From Caldisericum sp. CG2_30_36_11 (lineage in GTDB: Bacteria > Caldisericota > Caldisericia > Caldisericales > Caldisericaceae): 33,110 nucleotides of DNA. Below the pieces are notes generated by a model that saw only the letters and a list, made by a program, of their open reading frames with translations, was not told where the DNA came from and did not search any database. A program made the position numbers and the translations under genes. The first letter of the stretch is position 1; every line of letters begins with the position of its first letter. Location of the stretch: positions 1 to 33,110 of the forward strand of contig MNXV01000070.1 in NCBI GenBank assembly GCA_001871575.1, given 5' to 3'. Below, piece by piece: positions 1 to 6,256 of this stretch.

Positions 1-555
1 TCGGTGAAAGAAAAGATATTCACGAAAGACAATCTTGTAAAAATCGCAAGAGAGTTAAATAAAAATAGAAATAATATCCTAAACGAGAGTAACAGGGAGA
101 AAAAGTTTATAAACGAGAGCATCAAAGACACCGAGAAAAGAATTTCTAATCTCCTCAAGAGCATAGAGAAGGGTGTTGATGAAGATACTGCAGTACCCAG
201 AATAAATGAGTTAAAAGAAAAGAAGGAGACTTTGATTTCAAGGCTCACTCAAATTGAAGAGGAGATACCATACGAATTCAACGAGAAGGATATTGAAGAA
301 GTAGTTAAAATTATTCAGGAAGGATTAAGCAACTCGGATTCGGGAAAACTGAACGTCTTTTTGAAAATATTCATTGATAAGGTTGTGGTTTTTAAAGACA
401 GGATAGAGATCTTTTACACCTTCCCGCAAGTCAAAAATTCTCAAGTTGCCTTCTGTATGGTGCCGGGGGAGGGAGTCGAACCCTCACGGAGCTCCAAACC
501 CCTGCGGATTTTGAGTCCGCCGCGTCTGCCAGTTCCGCCACTCCGGCACATATAA
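1..555 (+). CDS. Large serine recombinase, C-terminal part (cut by window edge)
   Basis: The reading frame is open from base 1, so the listed GTG at base 4 is probably internal and the catalytic resolvase domain and zinc ribbon lie to the left of the window. What is visible fits the C-terminal part of the large serine integrase family: a charged coiled-coil (about residues 35-90 of the visible part) followed by the typical closing beta segment FIDKVVVFKDRIEIFYTF. These enzymes integrate and excise phages and conjugative elements. The last 30 or so codons are not a normal protein end: they read antisense through a tRNA-Leu gene (VPGEGVEPS...), and the stop lies just past the tRNA 5' end. The natural protein probably ends differently when the element is circular. 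Family call is good; specific element unknown. Confidence 0.8.
   Translation, partial: SVKEKIFTKDNLVKIARELNKNRNNILNESNREKKFINESIKDTEKRISNLLKSIEKGVDEDTAVPRINELKEKKETLISRLTQIEEEIPYEFNEKDIEEVVKIIQEGLSNSDSGKLNVFLKIFIDKVVVFKDRIEIFYTFPQVKNSQVAFCMVPGEGVEPSRSSKPLRILSPPRLPVPPLRHI
458..547 (-). tRNA. tRNA-Leu (anticodon CAA)
   Basis: The minus strand folds as a class II tRNA of 87 bases plus an encoded CCA (458-460). The anticodon stem GCGGA/TCCGC closes the loop CTCAAAA, giving anticodon CAA, which reads Leu codon UUG. The T arm is GAGGG-TTCGACT-CCCTC and there is a long variable arm as expected for Leu. The acceptor strands are GCCGGAG and CCCCGGC, leaving an A6-C67 mismatch. The 3' half is overlapped by the antisense end of the recombinase frame. 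A promoter lies just upstream on the chromosomal side. Confidence 0.95.
458..548. other. Probable attachment site: right edge of an integrated element in tRNA-Leu
   Basis: A serine recombinase gene abuts and overlaps the 3' half of a tRNA-Leu gene whose promoter and 5' half lie on the other side. This is the layout left when an element integrates into a tRNA gene and restores its 3' end. The core crossover cannot be placed from one junction; it should lie within the 3' part of the tRNA. The acceptor-stem mismatch is consistent with the two halves having different origins. The matching att copy would be outside the window to the left. Confidence 0.5.
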
Positions 556-583
556 ATTATATTGTTTTAGTTTAATAGGTCAA
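556..583 (-). promoter_or_regulatory. Promoter of tRNA-Leu
   Basis: On the minus strand TTGACC (583-578), a 16-base spacer and TATAAT (561-556) form a near-consensus housekeeping promoter. Initiation about seven bases downstream would fall 1-3 bases before the mature tRNA 5' end. The promoter is on the chromosomal side of the tRNA, away from the recombinase. Confidence 0.75.
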
Positions 584-616
584 GGTGACTGGCGAATAAC
601 TTTTTTATAGCAAATT

Positions 617-1255
617 TTAGTTTTTGCTCTTTATATCGAAATATCTTGAAATATATTTATCGTAAGAGGCTTTCCACTCCCTTTTTAGAGGTCCTGCACC
701 AAGAGCCTCGATCAATAAAACGAGCAGAATAATTGCAATTATAAAATTTATATTTTTTGTTATAAACCAGAGAGTAACTGGAATCGTTGGCATAATCACA
801 GAAAGCGTCACAACCTGGGAATGAGTAATGATAAGAAATATTATCCAGGCGATGATGTAATATATTATAAATAGGATTGCCTTTGTTCCAAGTGTTACGG
901 GAATAACAAACAATAAAAACCCTCCAGTGGTTGCGGCTCCTTTCCCGCCTTTAAAGCCAAGGAATGGTGAGAAAACGTGACCGAGGACTGAGGCGATGCC
1001 GAGGTATGTTAGGATTGTGCCATTGAATTTATACATGAGCCATATTATATATAGCGCAAAGAAACCTTTTCCTACATCTCCAATAAGTGCAATAGTGCCA
1101 GCCCTCCAGCTTATAAGGTGGAATACATTGCCCGTACCAGGGTTTTTGGAGCCGTATTTTCTTATATCAATGTGTTTTGTAGCCCTTCCTACAATATAGG
1201 CATAGGGTATTGCTCCCATAAAAAATGCAAAAATAATAGAAACAATATATTTCAT
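617..1255 (-). CDS. plsY: Acyl-phosphate:glycerol-3-phosphate acyltransferase PlsY
   Basis: PlsY moves the acyl group from acyl-phosphate to glycerol-3-phosphate, making lysophosphatidic acid, the first step of phospholipid synthesis in most bacteria; it sits in the inner membrane. The 212-aa length is normal. Several hydrophobic segments are present, with the family motifs GSKNPGTGNV (about 35-44) and GHVFSPFLGFKGGKGAATT (about 92-110), and LGAGPLKREW near the C-terminus. There is no ribosome binding site before the ATG; instead a TATAAT box ends seven bases upstream, suggesting a leaderless mRNA. It is divergent from the sigma-factor gene and its 3' end faces the tRNA-Leu gene. Confidence 0.95.
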   Translation of the reverse strand: MKYIVSIIFAFFMGAIPYAYIVGRATKHIDIRKYGSKNPGTGNVFHLISWRAGTIALIGDVGKGFFALYIIWLMYKFNGTILTYLGIASVLGHVFSPFLGFKGGKGAATTGGFLLFVIPVTLGTKAILFIIYYIIAWIIFLIITHSQVVTLSVIMPTIPVTLWFITKNINFIIAIILLVLLIEALGAGPLKREWKASYDKYISRYFDIKSKN

Positions 1256-1261
1256 ATTTAA

Positions 1262-1290
1262 ATTATAATCAAAATGTGAGCCTTGTTAAA
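1262..1290 (-). promoter_or_regulatory. plsY promoter, probably leaderless
   Basis: On the minus strand TTTAAC (1290-1285), a 17-base spacer and TATAAT (1267-1262). The expected start of transcription is at or next to the plsY ATG (1255), and no Shine-Dalgarno sequence lies between. Confidence 0.55.
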
Positions 1291-1357
1291 TGAAGGGTCA
1301 TGGGTTTTTGTGAGATGGTTAAACACTATAAAACATGCAGTTTTTCTTTGTTTATCT

Positions 1358-1396
1358 TTTTTGTGACTGTGGAATTCTCACAAAAATTAATATAAT
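1358..1396 (+). promoter_or_regulatory. Sigma-factor gene promoter with inverted repeat
   Basis: TTTTTGTGA (1358-1366) and TCACAAAAA (1378-1386) are perfect 9-base inverted arms separated by 11 bases. They lie directly before TATAAT (1391-1396), which ends eight bases before the ATG at 1405. The repeat covers the expected -35 position, so it may bind a regulator. No good -35 box or Shine-Dalgarno sequence is seen, so activation and leaderless translation are both possible. Confidence 0.45.
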
Positions 1397-1404
1397 ATCT
1401 TTAG

Positions 1405-1935
1405 ATGGAAGAAAAAGAGATAATTGAGAGACTCAAAAAGGGAGATATTACTGCAAAAGAATGTTTTGTCCGTGAATATCAAAACCTTATTTTTAATGCT
1501 ATATTTCAGGTTTCAAGGGATAGGGTAATTACAGAGGACGTCCTTCAAGAGACTTTTCTCAGGGCTTTTAAGTACATAAAGGGGTTTAAGGGTGAGGCAA
1601 ATATTACGACCTGGTTATATAGAATCGCAATGAATACATTAAAAGATGAGTTTAAGAAACGTAAAGCCGTTAATATGCTTGATAATCCTATTTCTGAAGA
1701 CATTCCTATTGAATATTCGTTCGACGAAAAGAAAAAGATTATATGGGAAGGTTTGAAGCGTTTGAGTGAAAACGAGCGTGAAATTATTACTCTTGTGGAC
1801 ATTCGTGGATTTTCTTATGAAGAAACTGCAAAGATGCTTGATGTGCTTGTTGGAACTGTGCGCTCGAGGTTGGCAAGGTCGAGAGAGCACTTGCGTGATG
1901 AAATTCTGAAAATGGATTTTTTTGACAAAATTTAA
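1405..1935 (+). CDS. ECF-family RNA polymerase sigma factor
   Basis: The 176-aa length and two-domain layout are typical of ECF (group 4) sigma factors, which redirect RNA polymerase to a small stress or envelope regulon. Region 2 spans about residues 20-90 with EDVLQETFLRAFKYI (44-58) and TTWLYRIAMNTLKDEFKK (68-85). Region 4 spans about 112-165 with LSENEREIITLVDIRGFSYEE and a helix-turn-helix ending GTVRSRLARSREHL. The next gene, 40 bases downstream on the same strand, encodes a one-pass membrane protein in the usual position of an anti-sigma factor. The promoter region carries a long inverted repeat. Its target genes cannot be told from here. Confidence 0.92.
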   Translation: MEEKEIIERLKKGDITAKECFVREYQNLIFNAIFQVSRDRVITEDVLQETFLRAFKYIKGFKGEANITTWLYRIAMNTLKDEFKKRKAVNMLDNPISEDIPIEYSFDEKKKIIWEGLKRLSENEREIITLVDIRGFSYEETAKMLDVLVGTVRSRLARSREHLRDEILKMDFFDKI

Positions 1936-1975
1936 AAATATATGGAACTTTTTCAAAGGTGAAGAGGTCTAAAAT

Positions 1976-2635
1976 ATGATGAAAGAAAAAATTTCAAAGT
2001 ACATAGATGGAGAAGGTAATAAAGAAGAGTTAGAAAAACTCCTCAAAGAGGATCCTGAATCAAAGGAATACTTTGAGCAACTTTTGCTTATGAAGAGCAC
2101 CTTAAGCGAAATGAATGTTCAATCTCCCGATGTTCTAAACAAAGTGCTCGAAAAGGACAAGAAGCATAAAATTGTTTTCAGATATAGATTTGCCTTTGCT
2201 TCACTACTTGCGGTGGCCATTGTGTCAGTTCTTTTCTTAACATTTTACAATTTCAAACCGCAGGAAAAAGGAATTACAACTCCTCAATTAAGGTCAGATA
2301 CTCAAAATCCCTCTTTTGGAATAACAGCAGTAAAACCAGAGATAAACATTAGCATTGGTGTAAGAGATGATGAGATACTTTTAAGTATACTTGAACGTCA
2401 TGGTACGATTACGGGTAGCAGTGTTGAAGGTAAAGGTAATGACGAATTTCAAGATGAATTGCAACCTGAAGGCAATGCTACGCAGAAGGTTCTTTATTAT
2501 AAAATCGTTGCAAACGAAATTTCACAGCTTGTTAAAGATATAGAAAAGATAAAAGGAGCTACAATTACACTCCCTGAAGCACTTCCGCAGGATGATACAG
2601 AAGCCGAAATTATAATAAACATCTATGAAAAATAG
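1976..2635 (+). CDS. Probable membrane-anchored anti-sigma factor
   Basis: The 219-aa product starts with a short acidic helical region (KISKYIDGEGNKEELEKLL) like the N-terminal sigma-binding part of anti-sigma factors. One membrane helix follows at about 71-92, and then a extracytoplasmic domain of about 125 residues. The domain's last part (about 170-219) looks like a small alpha/beta fold. The HxxxCxxC zinc motif common in ZAS-type anti-sigma factors is absent. The role is inferred mainly from position behind the ECF sigma gene and from topology. A GAGGT site precedes the start; ATG 1976 and ATG 1979 are both possible. No specific family is recognised for the outer domain. Confidence 0.65.
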   Translation: MMKEKISKYIDGEGNKEELEKLLKEDPESKEYFEQLLLMKSTLSEMNVQSPDVLNKVLEKDKKHKIVFRYRFAFASLLAVAIVSVLFLTFYNFKPQEKGITTPQLRSDTQNPSFGITAVKPEINISIGVRDDEILLSILERHGTITGSSVEGKGNDEFQDELQPEGNATQKVLYYKIVANEISQLVKDIEKIKGATITLPEALPQDDTEAEIIINIYEK

Positions 2636-2800
2636 TTCAGCTGATTTTTAAAAATCTCAAGCATACTACTAAAAATATTTTCTTTAATTTCTCATTTTCT
2701 TGACTTCAAAAATAATTACATTGGGTTGTATATGAATTTACCTTTTTATAACCTGGACTGGTATTTTATTATGCTGTTTGAGATTGTATTGTGTGAAATT

Positions 2801-2826
2801 AAAAGAGGGCGTTGACGCCCTCTTTT
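2801..2826. terminator. Bidirectional terminator
   Basis: AAAAGAGGGCGT and ACGCCCTCTTTT are perfect inverted arms, giving a GC-rich hairpin flanked by A- and T-runs on both sides. It sits between the convergent anti-sigma gene (ends 2635) and repeat-protein gene (ends 2856) and can serve both. Confidence 0.85.
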
Positions 2827-2855
2827 ACTGGTTATCTTAAAAGTTAATTGTGAGA

Positions 2856-3995
2856 TTATGGGTTTTGTAAGTCTGGGCAGAAATTAAACCCTCTCCCAAA
2901 TCCTTTACCCATCACGTTTGCAAAGCCAGGTTTTCCGGTTTCTGTTCTTTCCACCATTTCTTTGACTCGTGTTGCCATATCTTTCACTGCATTATCGTAC
3001 TGAATCTGAGTAATCTTTCCGTCTTTGAGTAGACTATCAAGATTTGCAGTTTCTTTTGAAACGATGAACTGGATGAGTGCATCTTCTGTTTTGCCATGCT
3101 CTGTTGCTATTCCCGCAAGACTCTTGCCGCTTTCTCGAGCAGTTCTTAAATCATCAACTGTTACACCGATAAAGTTTGCAATGTCGGTGTCAAGAGCGTT
3201 AAAATCTAAACCCTTTCCTCTGCCTCCGAAGCCAGGCTTACCGACATCGGTTCTTTCTACCATTTCTTTTACTCGTGCTTCAAGATTATCTTTCATATCG
3301 TCATGCTGTTCCTGTGTTATTTTACCATCGCTAAGAGCTGTTTTAAGTTCGTCGGTTCTCTTCGAGACGATGAAGTTTATTAAGCCATCTTCAGTTTTGC
3401 CCTGTGCTACTGCAATCTGAGCAAGAGTCTGTCCACTCTGCAACTCTGTACGGAGTGTATCGGAAGAAACACCAAGATATGTTGCTACATCTTCAAGCAT
3501 TGCCTGTTCATCAACGCCAGCCCTGAACCCCTTTTTAAAACCATCTTTAAATGAAGGTAAACTTCTTTCTACTATTGTCTTTACTCTTGCCGGAAGATTC
3601 TTTACTGCATCGTCATGCTGTTCCTGTGTTATTTTTCCATCGCTAAGTGCTGTCTTTAATTCATCAGTTCTCTTTGAAACTATGAAAGTTATCAGTTCCT
3701 CTTCAGTTTTACCCTGTGTCACTGCAATCTGAACAAGTGTTTGACCGTTTTTCAGATCTGCTTTAAGTGTATCAACAGAAACACCAAGATATGTTGCTAC
3801 ATCTTCAAGCATTTCACCATCGGCAATTTCGCCTCTTAAACCCGGTTTAAACATGGTAAATACTGCATTTGCAAATGCTCCAAATCCTGTGGAATTAGTG
3901 TTACTACCATTTCCCGCATAGACTAAACTTAGGCCACCAAGTACTATTCCTAATCCAATCAAACCTACCAGAATTAACTTTACTGTTTTTTTCAT
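2856..3995 (-). CDS. Secreted protein with three tandem ~95-residue repeats
   Basis: A signal peptide (positive start, hydrophobic core, probable signal-peptidase I cut after VYA at residue 27) precedes three copies of one module. Each copy contains a LEDVATYLGV-like helix, a G(Q/K)(T/S)L..IA segment, GKTE..LI.FIVSK, and DGKITQ.Q.D, ending R(V)K.(I/M)VER. Copies begin near residues 62, 165 and 265. The first two are most alike even at DNA level, pointing to recent duplication. Modules of this look occur in exported proteins of Firmicutes and relatives, but I cannot name a function. AGGAGGT precedes the ATG. It converges on the sigma/anti-sigma pair. Confidence 0.8.
   Translation of the reverse strand: MKKTVKLILVGLIGLGIVLGGLSLVYAGNGSNTNSTGFGAFANAVFTMFKPGLRGEIADGEMLEDVATYLGVSVDTLKADLKNGQTLVQIAVTQGKTEEELITFIVSKRTDELKTALSDGKITQEQHDDAVKNLPARVKTIVERSLPSFKDGFKKGFRAGVDEQAMLEDVATYLGVSSDTLRTELQSGQTLAQIAVAQGKTEDGLINFIVSKRTDELKTALSDGKITQEQHDDMKDNLEARVKEMVERTDVGKPGFGGRGKGLDFNALDTDIANFIGVTVDDLRTARESGKSLAGIATEHGKTEDALIQFIVSKETANLDSLLKDGKITQIQYDNAVKDMATRVKEMVERTETGKPGFANVMGKGFGRGFNFCPDLQNP
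3020..3815 (-). repeat. In-gene tandem repeats of the secreted protein
   Basis: Within the coding region the segment around 3475-3501 recurs almost unchanged around 3787-3813 (shared stretch includes ACACCAAGATATGTTGCTAC), and 3301-3375 resembles 3611-3685 (shared TCATGCTGTTCCTGTGTTAT). The third copy (about 3000-3200) is more diverged. Spacing of about 310 bases matches the protein module length. Confidence 0.7.
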
Positions 3996-4159
3996 TTAAA
4001 ACCTCCTATACTTAAAATTTCTAACTGCTTGTAGCAATTTTAAGATTTAATTGTGATAGAATTATGAAAAGAAAAACATTATCATCAATACTGCATTATT
4101 TGTATAAAAATTTAGCTTAAAAATTTTTGTAAAAAATATTCAAGTTATTATAAGTACTT

Positions 4160-4789
4160 TTATACCTGCATTTTAAGGTTAAATAATCTGTAAAAAGCAA
4201 AGAATAACCCAATTGCAATTAGGGAACCTGTAATGTCGACCAGAACATGCTGTTTCAAAAATTGAGTGGATAGCACAATGCCAAATGCCCATATTGACAT
4301 AATCCAGGCAATGACTCTGTATCTATTTTTTACAAACCAGAATGATGCAGTTAGTGCCGATGTGCCACAATGGAGGCTTGGAAAGCAGTTGTAAGGGTTG
4401 TCACTGTTGTAAAGAGAGATGACTTTGTCAACAAACCAGTTTGTATGTGGAGTGAGATCAGGCCTTGGCACTTGTGTTTGAAATCCGACGTATACAAGGT
4501 TGCTTATAAGAAACAGGGAAATCATAGCAAGGGCAAATGCTGTAAAAATTTTAGGATGAAATAGAAAGAAGAACATTAGTGAAGCGTATATCACGGGCTC
4601 GAGAGAATTATAAATCACAATGAATTTTGGTATAAAAGGAACAAGCCTGTCGAGTGGAGTTTGTAGTATGTGCACGTTCGCCGTTGCGTGATTTGTAATG
4701 TCATATATTTTTGAAGAGAAATAAATCCCCACTGCAAGCGGAATGTTGATAAGGTAAAACTTCCAGTTTTCTTTGAGAAATTTTTTCAT
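4160..4789 (-). CDS. PAP2-superfamily integral membrane phosphatase
   Basis: The 209-aa protein has about six hydrophobic segments and two PAP2 phosphatase motifs: PSLHC (137-141) and STQFLKQHVLVD (174-185), the second carrying the catalytic His and the Asp. The first motif (usually KxxxxxxRP) is weak here: QVPRPD at about 106-111. Members remove phosphate from phosphatidic acid, undecaprenyl diphosphate or related lipid phosphates, or exchange head groups as in inositol-phosphoryl transferases; the NCFPSLHCGTS form is nearest that PAP2_3-like group. Substrate is not decided. AAAGGAGG precedes the ATG, which starts 135 bases from the divergently oriented glmM. Confidence 0.85.
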   Translation of the reverse strand: MKKFLKENWKFYLINIPLAVGIYFSSKIYDITNHATANVHILQTPLDRLVPFIPKFIVIYNSLEPVIYASLMFFFLFHPKIFTAFALAMISLFLISNLVYVGFQTQVPRPDLTPHTNWFVDKVISLYNSDNPYNCFPSLHCGTSALTASFWFVKNRYRVIAWIMSIWAFGIVLSTQFLKQHVLVDITGSLIAIGLFFAFYRLFNLKMQV

Positions 4790-4889
4790 TTTGTACCCTC
4801 CTTTGTATTAATATATTTATTTTGAAAATCTCAGCAACTGCCGATTTGTGTCAGGCACTTATGTGCAATTCCCTGATTCGCCTTTCAAC

Positions 4890-4917
4890 TTGATTAAAAT
4901 TCTTAACGGTGTAAAAT
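4890..4917 (+). promoter_or_regulatory. glmM promoter, probably leaderless
   Basis: TTGATT (4890-4895), a 16-base spacer and TAAAAT (4912-4917). Initiation should fall at or next to the glmM GTG (4925). No Shine-Dalgarno sequence precedes that codon. Confidence 0.55.
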
Positions 4918-4924
4918 AGCATTT

Positions 4925-6256
4925 GTGAGAAAGATTTTTGGAACAGACGGTGCAAGAGGTGTGGCGAATAGGGGAATAACGGTTGAACTTGCAGTTAAAA
5001 TTGGCCGTGCGGTGAGCCAATATTTTAGAGGTGATGGCCCTGTCCTTATTGGCGAAGATACAAGAGTTTCATCTCCAATGCTGAGAAATGCAGTTGCAGC
5101 AGGAATTGCAAGCAATGGAGTTGATATTGTTACTGCGGGGATTATACCAACGCCTGCAGTTTCTCTTTTAACTCGCCTTGGAAATTTCTGTGCAGGAGTC
5201 GTGATTTCAGCTTCCCACAACCCAATTGAATACAATGGAATTAAGGTTTTTGCACATAATGGCTTCAAGCTTGAAGATGAAGTAGAGGAAGAAATTGAAC
5301 ACTTGCTTGATAAAATTAACCTGACTGCCCTTCCAGAGGGTATACAGATTGGAAAAATTACAGAGGATACAACCCTTAGAGAATCTTATGTTAACCACCT
5401 TGTTAAGAGGTTTCCTCTAAGCCTTGCTGGTTTAAAAATTGCAGTTGATGCAGCCTTTGGTGCAACCCATTTTACAACTATTGAAACCTTGAAAAGGCTT
5501 GGCGGAGATCTTATTACTTATGGAACGGAGCCAGATGGTTCAAGGATTAATGTGAACTGTGGCTCTACAAACCCCCATATTATTTCTGAGCTAACAAAAG
5601 CTTCAAGATCAGTCATAGGCGTAAGTCATGATGGCGACGGAGACAGGGTAATATTTGCAGATTCCGAAGGGAATATTGTTGATGGTGACGAGACGATGCT
5701 TATCATTGGAAAATGGCTTCATAAGAAAGAAAAGTTGAAGAACAATACAGTTATAGGCACTGTAATGAGTAATATAGGGATTGAGAGAGCGTTTATCGAA
5801 AATGGTATTAGGTTTTTAAGAACCTCAGTTGGTGATAGGTATGTGCTTTCCGAAATGATTAAGAGTGGTGCGATAATCGGCGGGGAACAATCCGGGCATA
5901 TTATATTCCTTGAGGAAAGCTCAACAGGGGACGGCCTAATAACTGTCCTGATGTTGCTTACGGTTATGAATGACGAGGGTAAACCGTTAAGTGAGCTAAG
6001 GAAAGGAATTGTTCATTTTCCTCAAATCCTTACGAATGTTAGGGTAAAGGATAAAAATATCGCGGATAAAGAAGAATTCAAGGATTTAATTGCAAGCGAA
6101 TCAAAATTACTTGGAGACAAGGGAAGGATATTTGTCCGTCCTTCTGGTACAGAGCCCCTCATCCGTATTATGGTTGAAGGAGAGGATGAGAATGAAATTA
6201 AAAATATTTCATCGAAAATTAAACAATTTTTGGAGGGATTAAAATGTGTGGAATAG
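4925..6256 (+). CDS. glmM: Phosphoglucosamine mutase GlmM
   Basis: GlmM interconverts glucosamine-6-phosphate and glucosamine-1-phosphate in the UDP-GlcNAc pathway for peptidoglycan. The 443-aa length is normal. The phosphoserine loop SASHNP (active Ser 97), metal loop DGDGDR (236-241), sugar loop GEQSGH (319-325) and phosphate-binding loop RPSGTEPLIR (405-414) are all intact. The start is GTG, chosen because the family N-terminus (KIFGTDGARG) begins right there. Its last 13 bases overlap glmS, so the two enzymes that make GlcN-1-P from fructose-6-P are translationally coupled. Confidence 0.96.
   Translation: MRKIFGTDGARGVANRGITVELAVKIGRAVSQYFRGDGPVLIGEDTRVSSPMLRNAVAAGIASNGVDIVTAGIIPTPAVSLLTRLGNFCAGVVISASHNPIEYNGIKVFAHNGFKLEDEVEEEIEHLLDKINLTALPEGIQIGKITEDTTLRESYVNHLVKRFPLSLAGLKIAVDAAFGATHFTTIETLKRLGGDLITYGTEPDGSRINVNCGSTNPHIISELTKASRSVIGVSHDGDGDRVIFADSEGNIVDGDETMLIIGKWLHKKEKLKNNTVIGTVMSNIGIERAFIENGIRFLRTSVGDRYVLSEMIKSGAIIGGEQSGHIIFLEESSTGDGLITVLMLLTVMNDEGKPLSELRKGIVHFPQILTNVRVKDKNIADKEEFKDLIASESKLLGDKGRIFVRPSGTEPLIRIMVEGEDENEIKNISSKIKQFLEGLKCVE

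Noticed and set aside
460-555. Recombinase C-terminal residues as a real protein domain
   Set aside because: They are the antisense translation of tRNA-Leu, a well-known artefact pattern (GEGVEPS...).
1362-1382. CRP/FNR site (TGTGA...TCACA)
   Set aside because: The spacer is 11 bases, not the 6 of CRP-type sites; kept only as an unnamed inverted repeat.
6200-6244. glmS ribozyme
   Set aside because: The upstream bases are glmM coding sequence; there is no room for the ribozyme.
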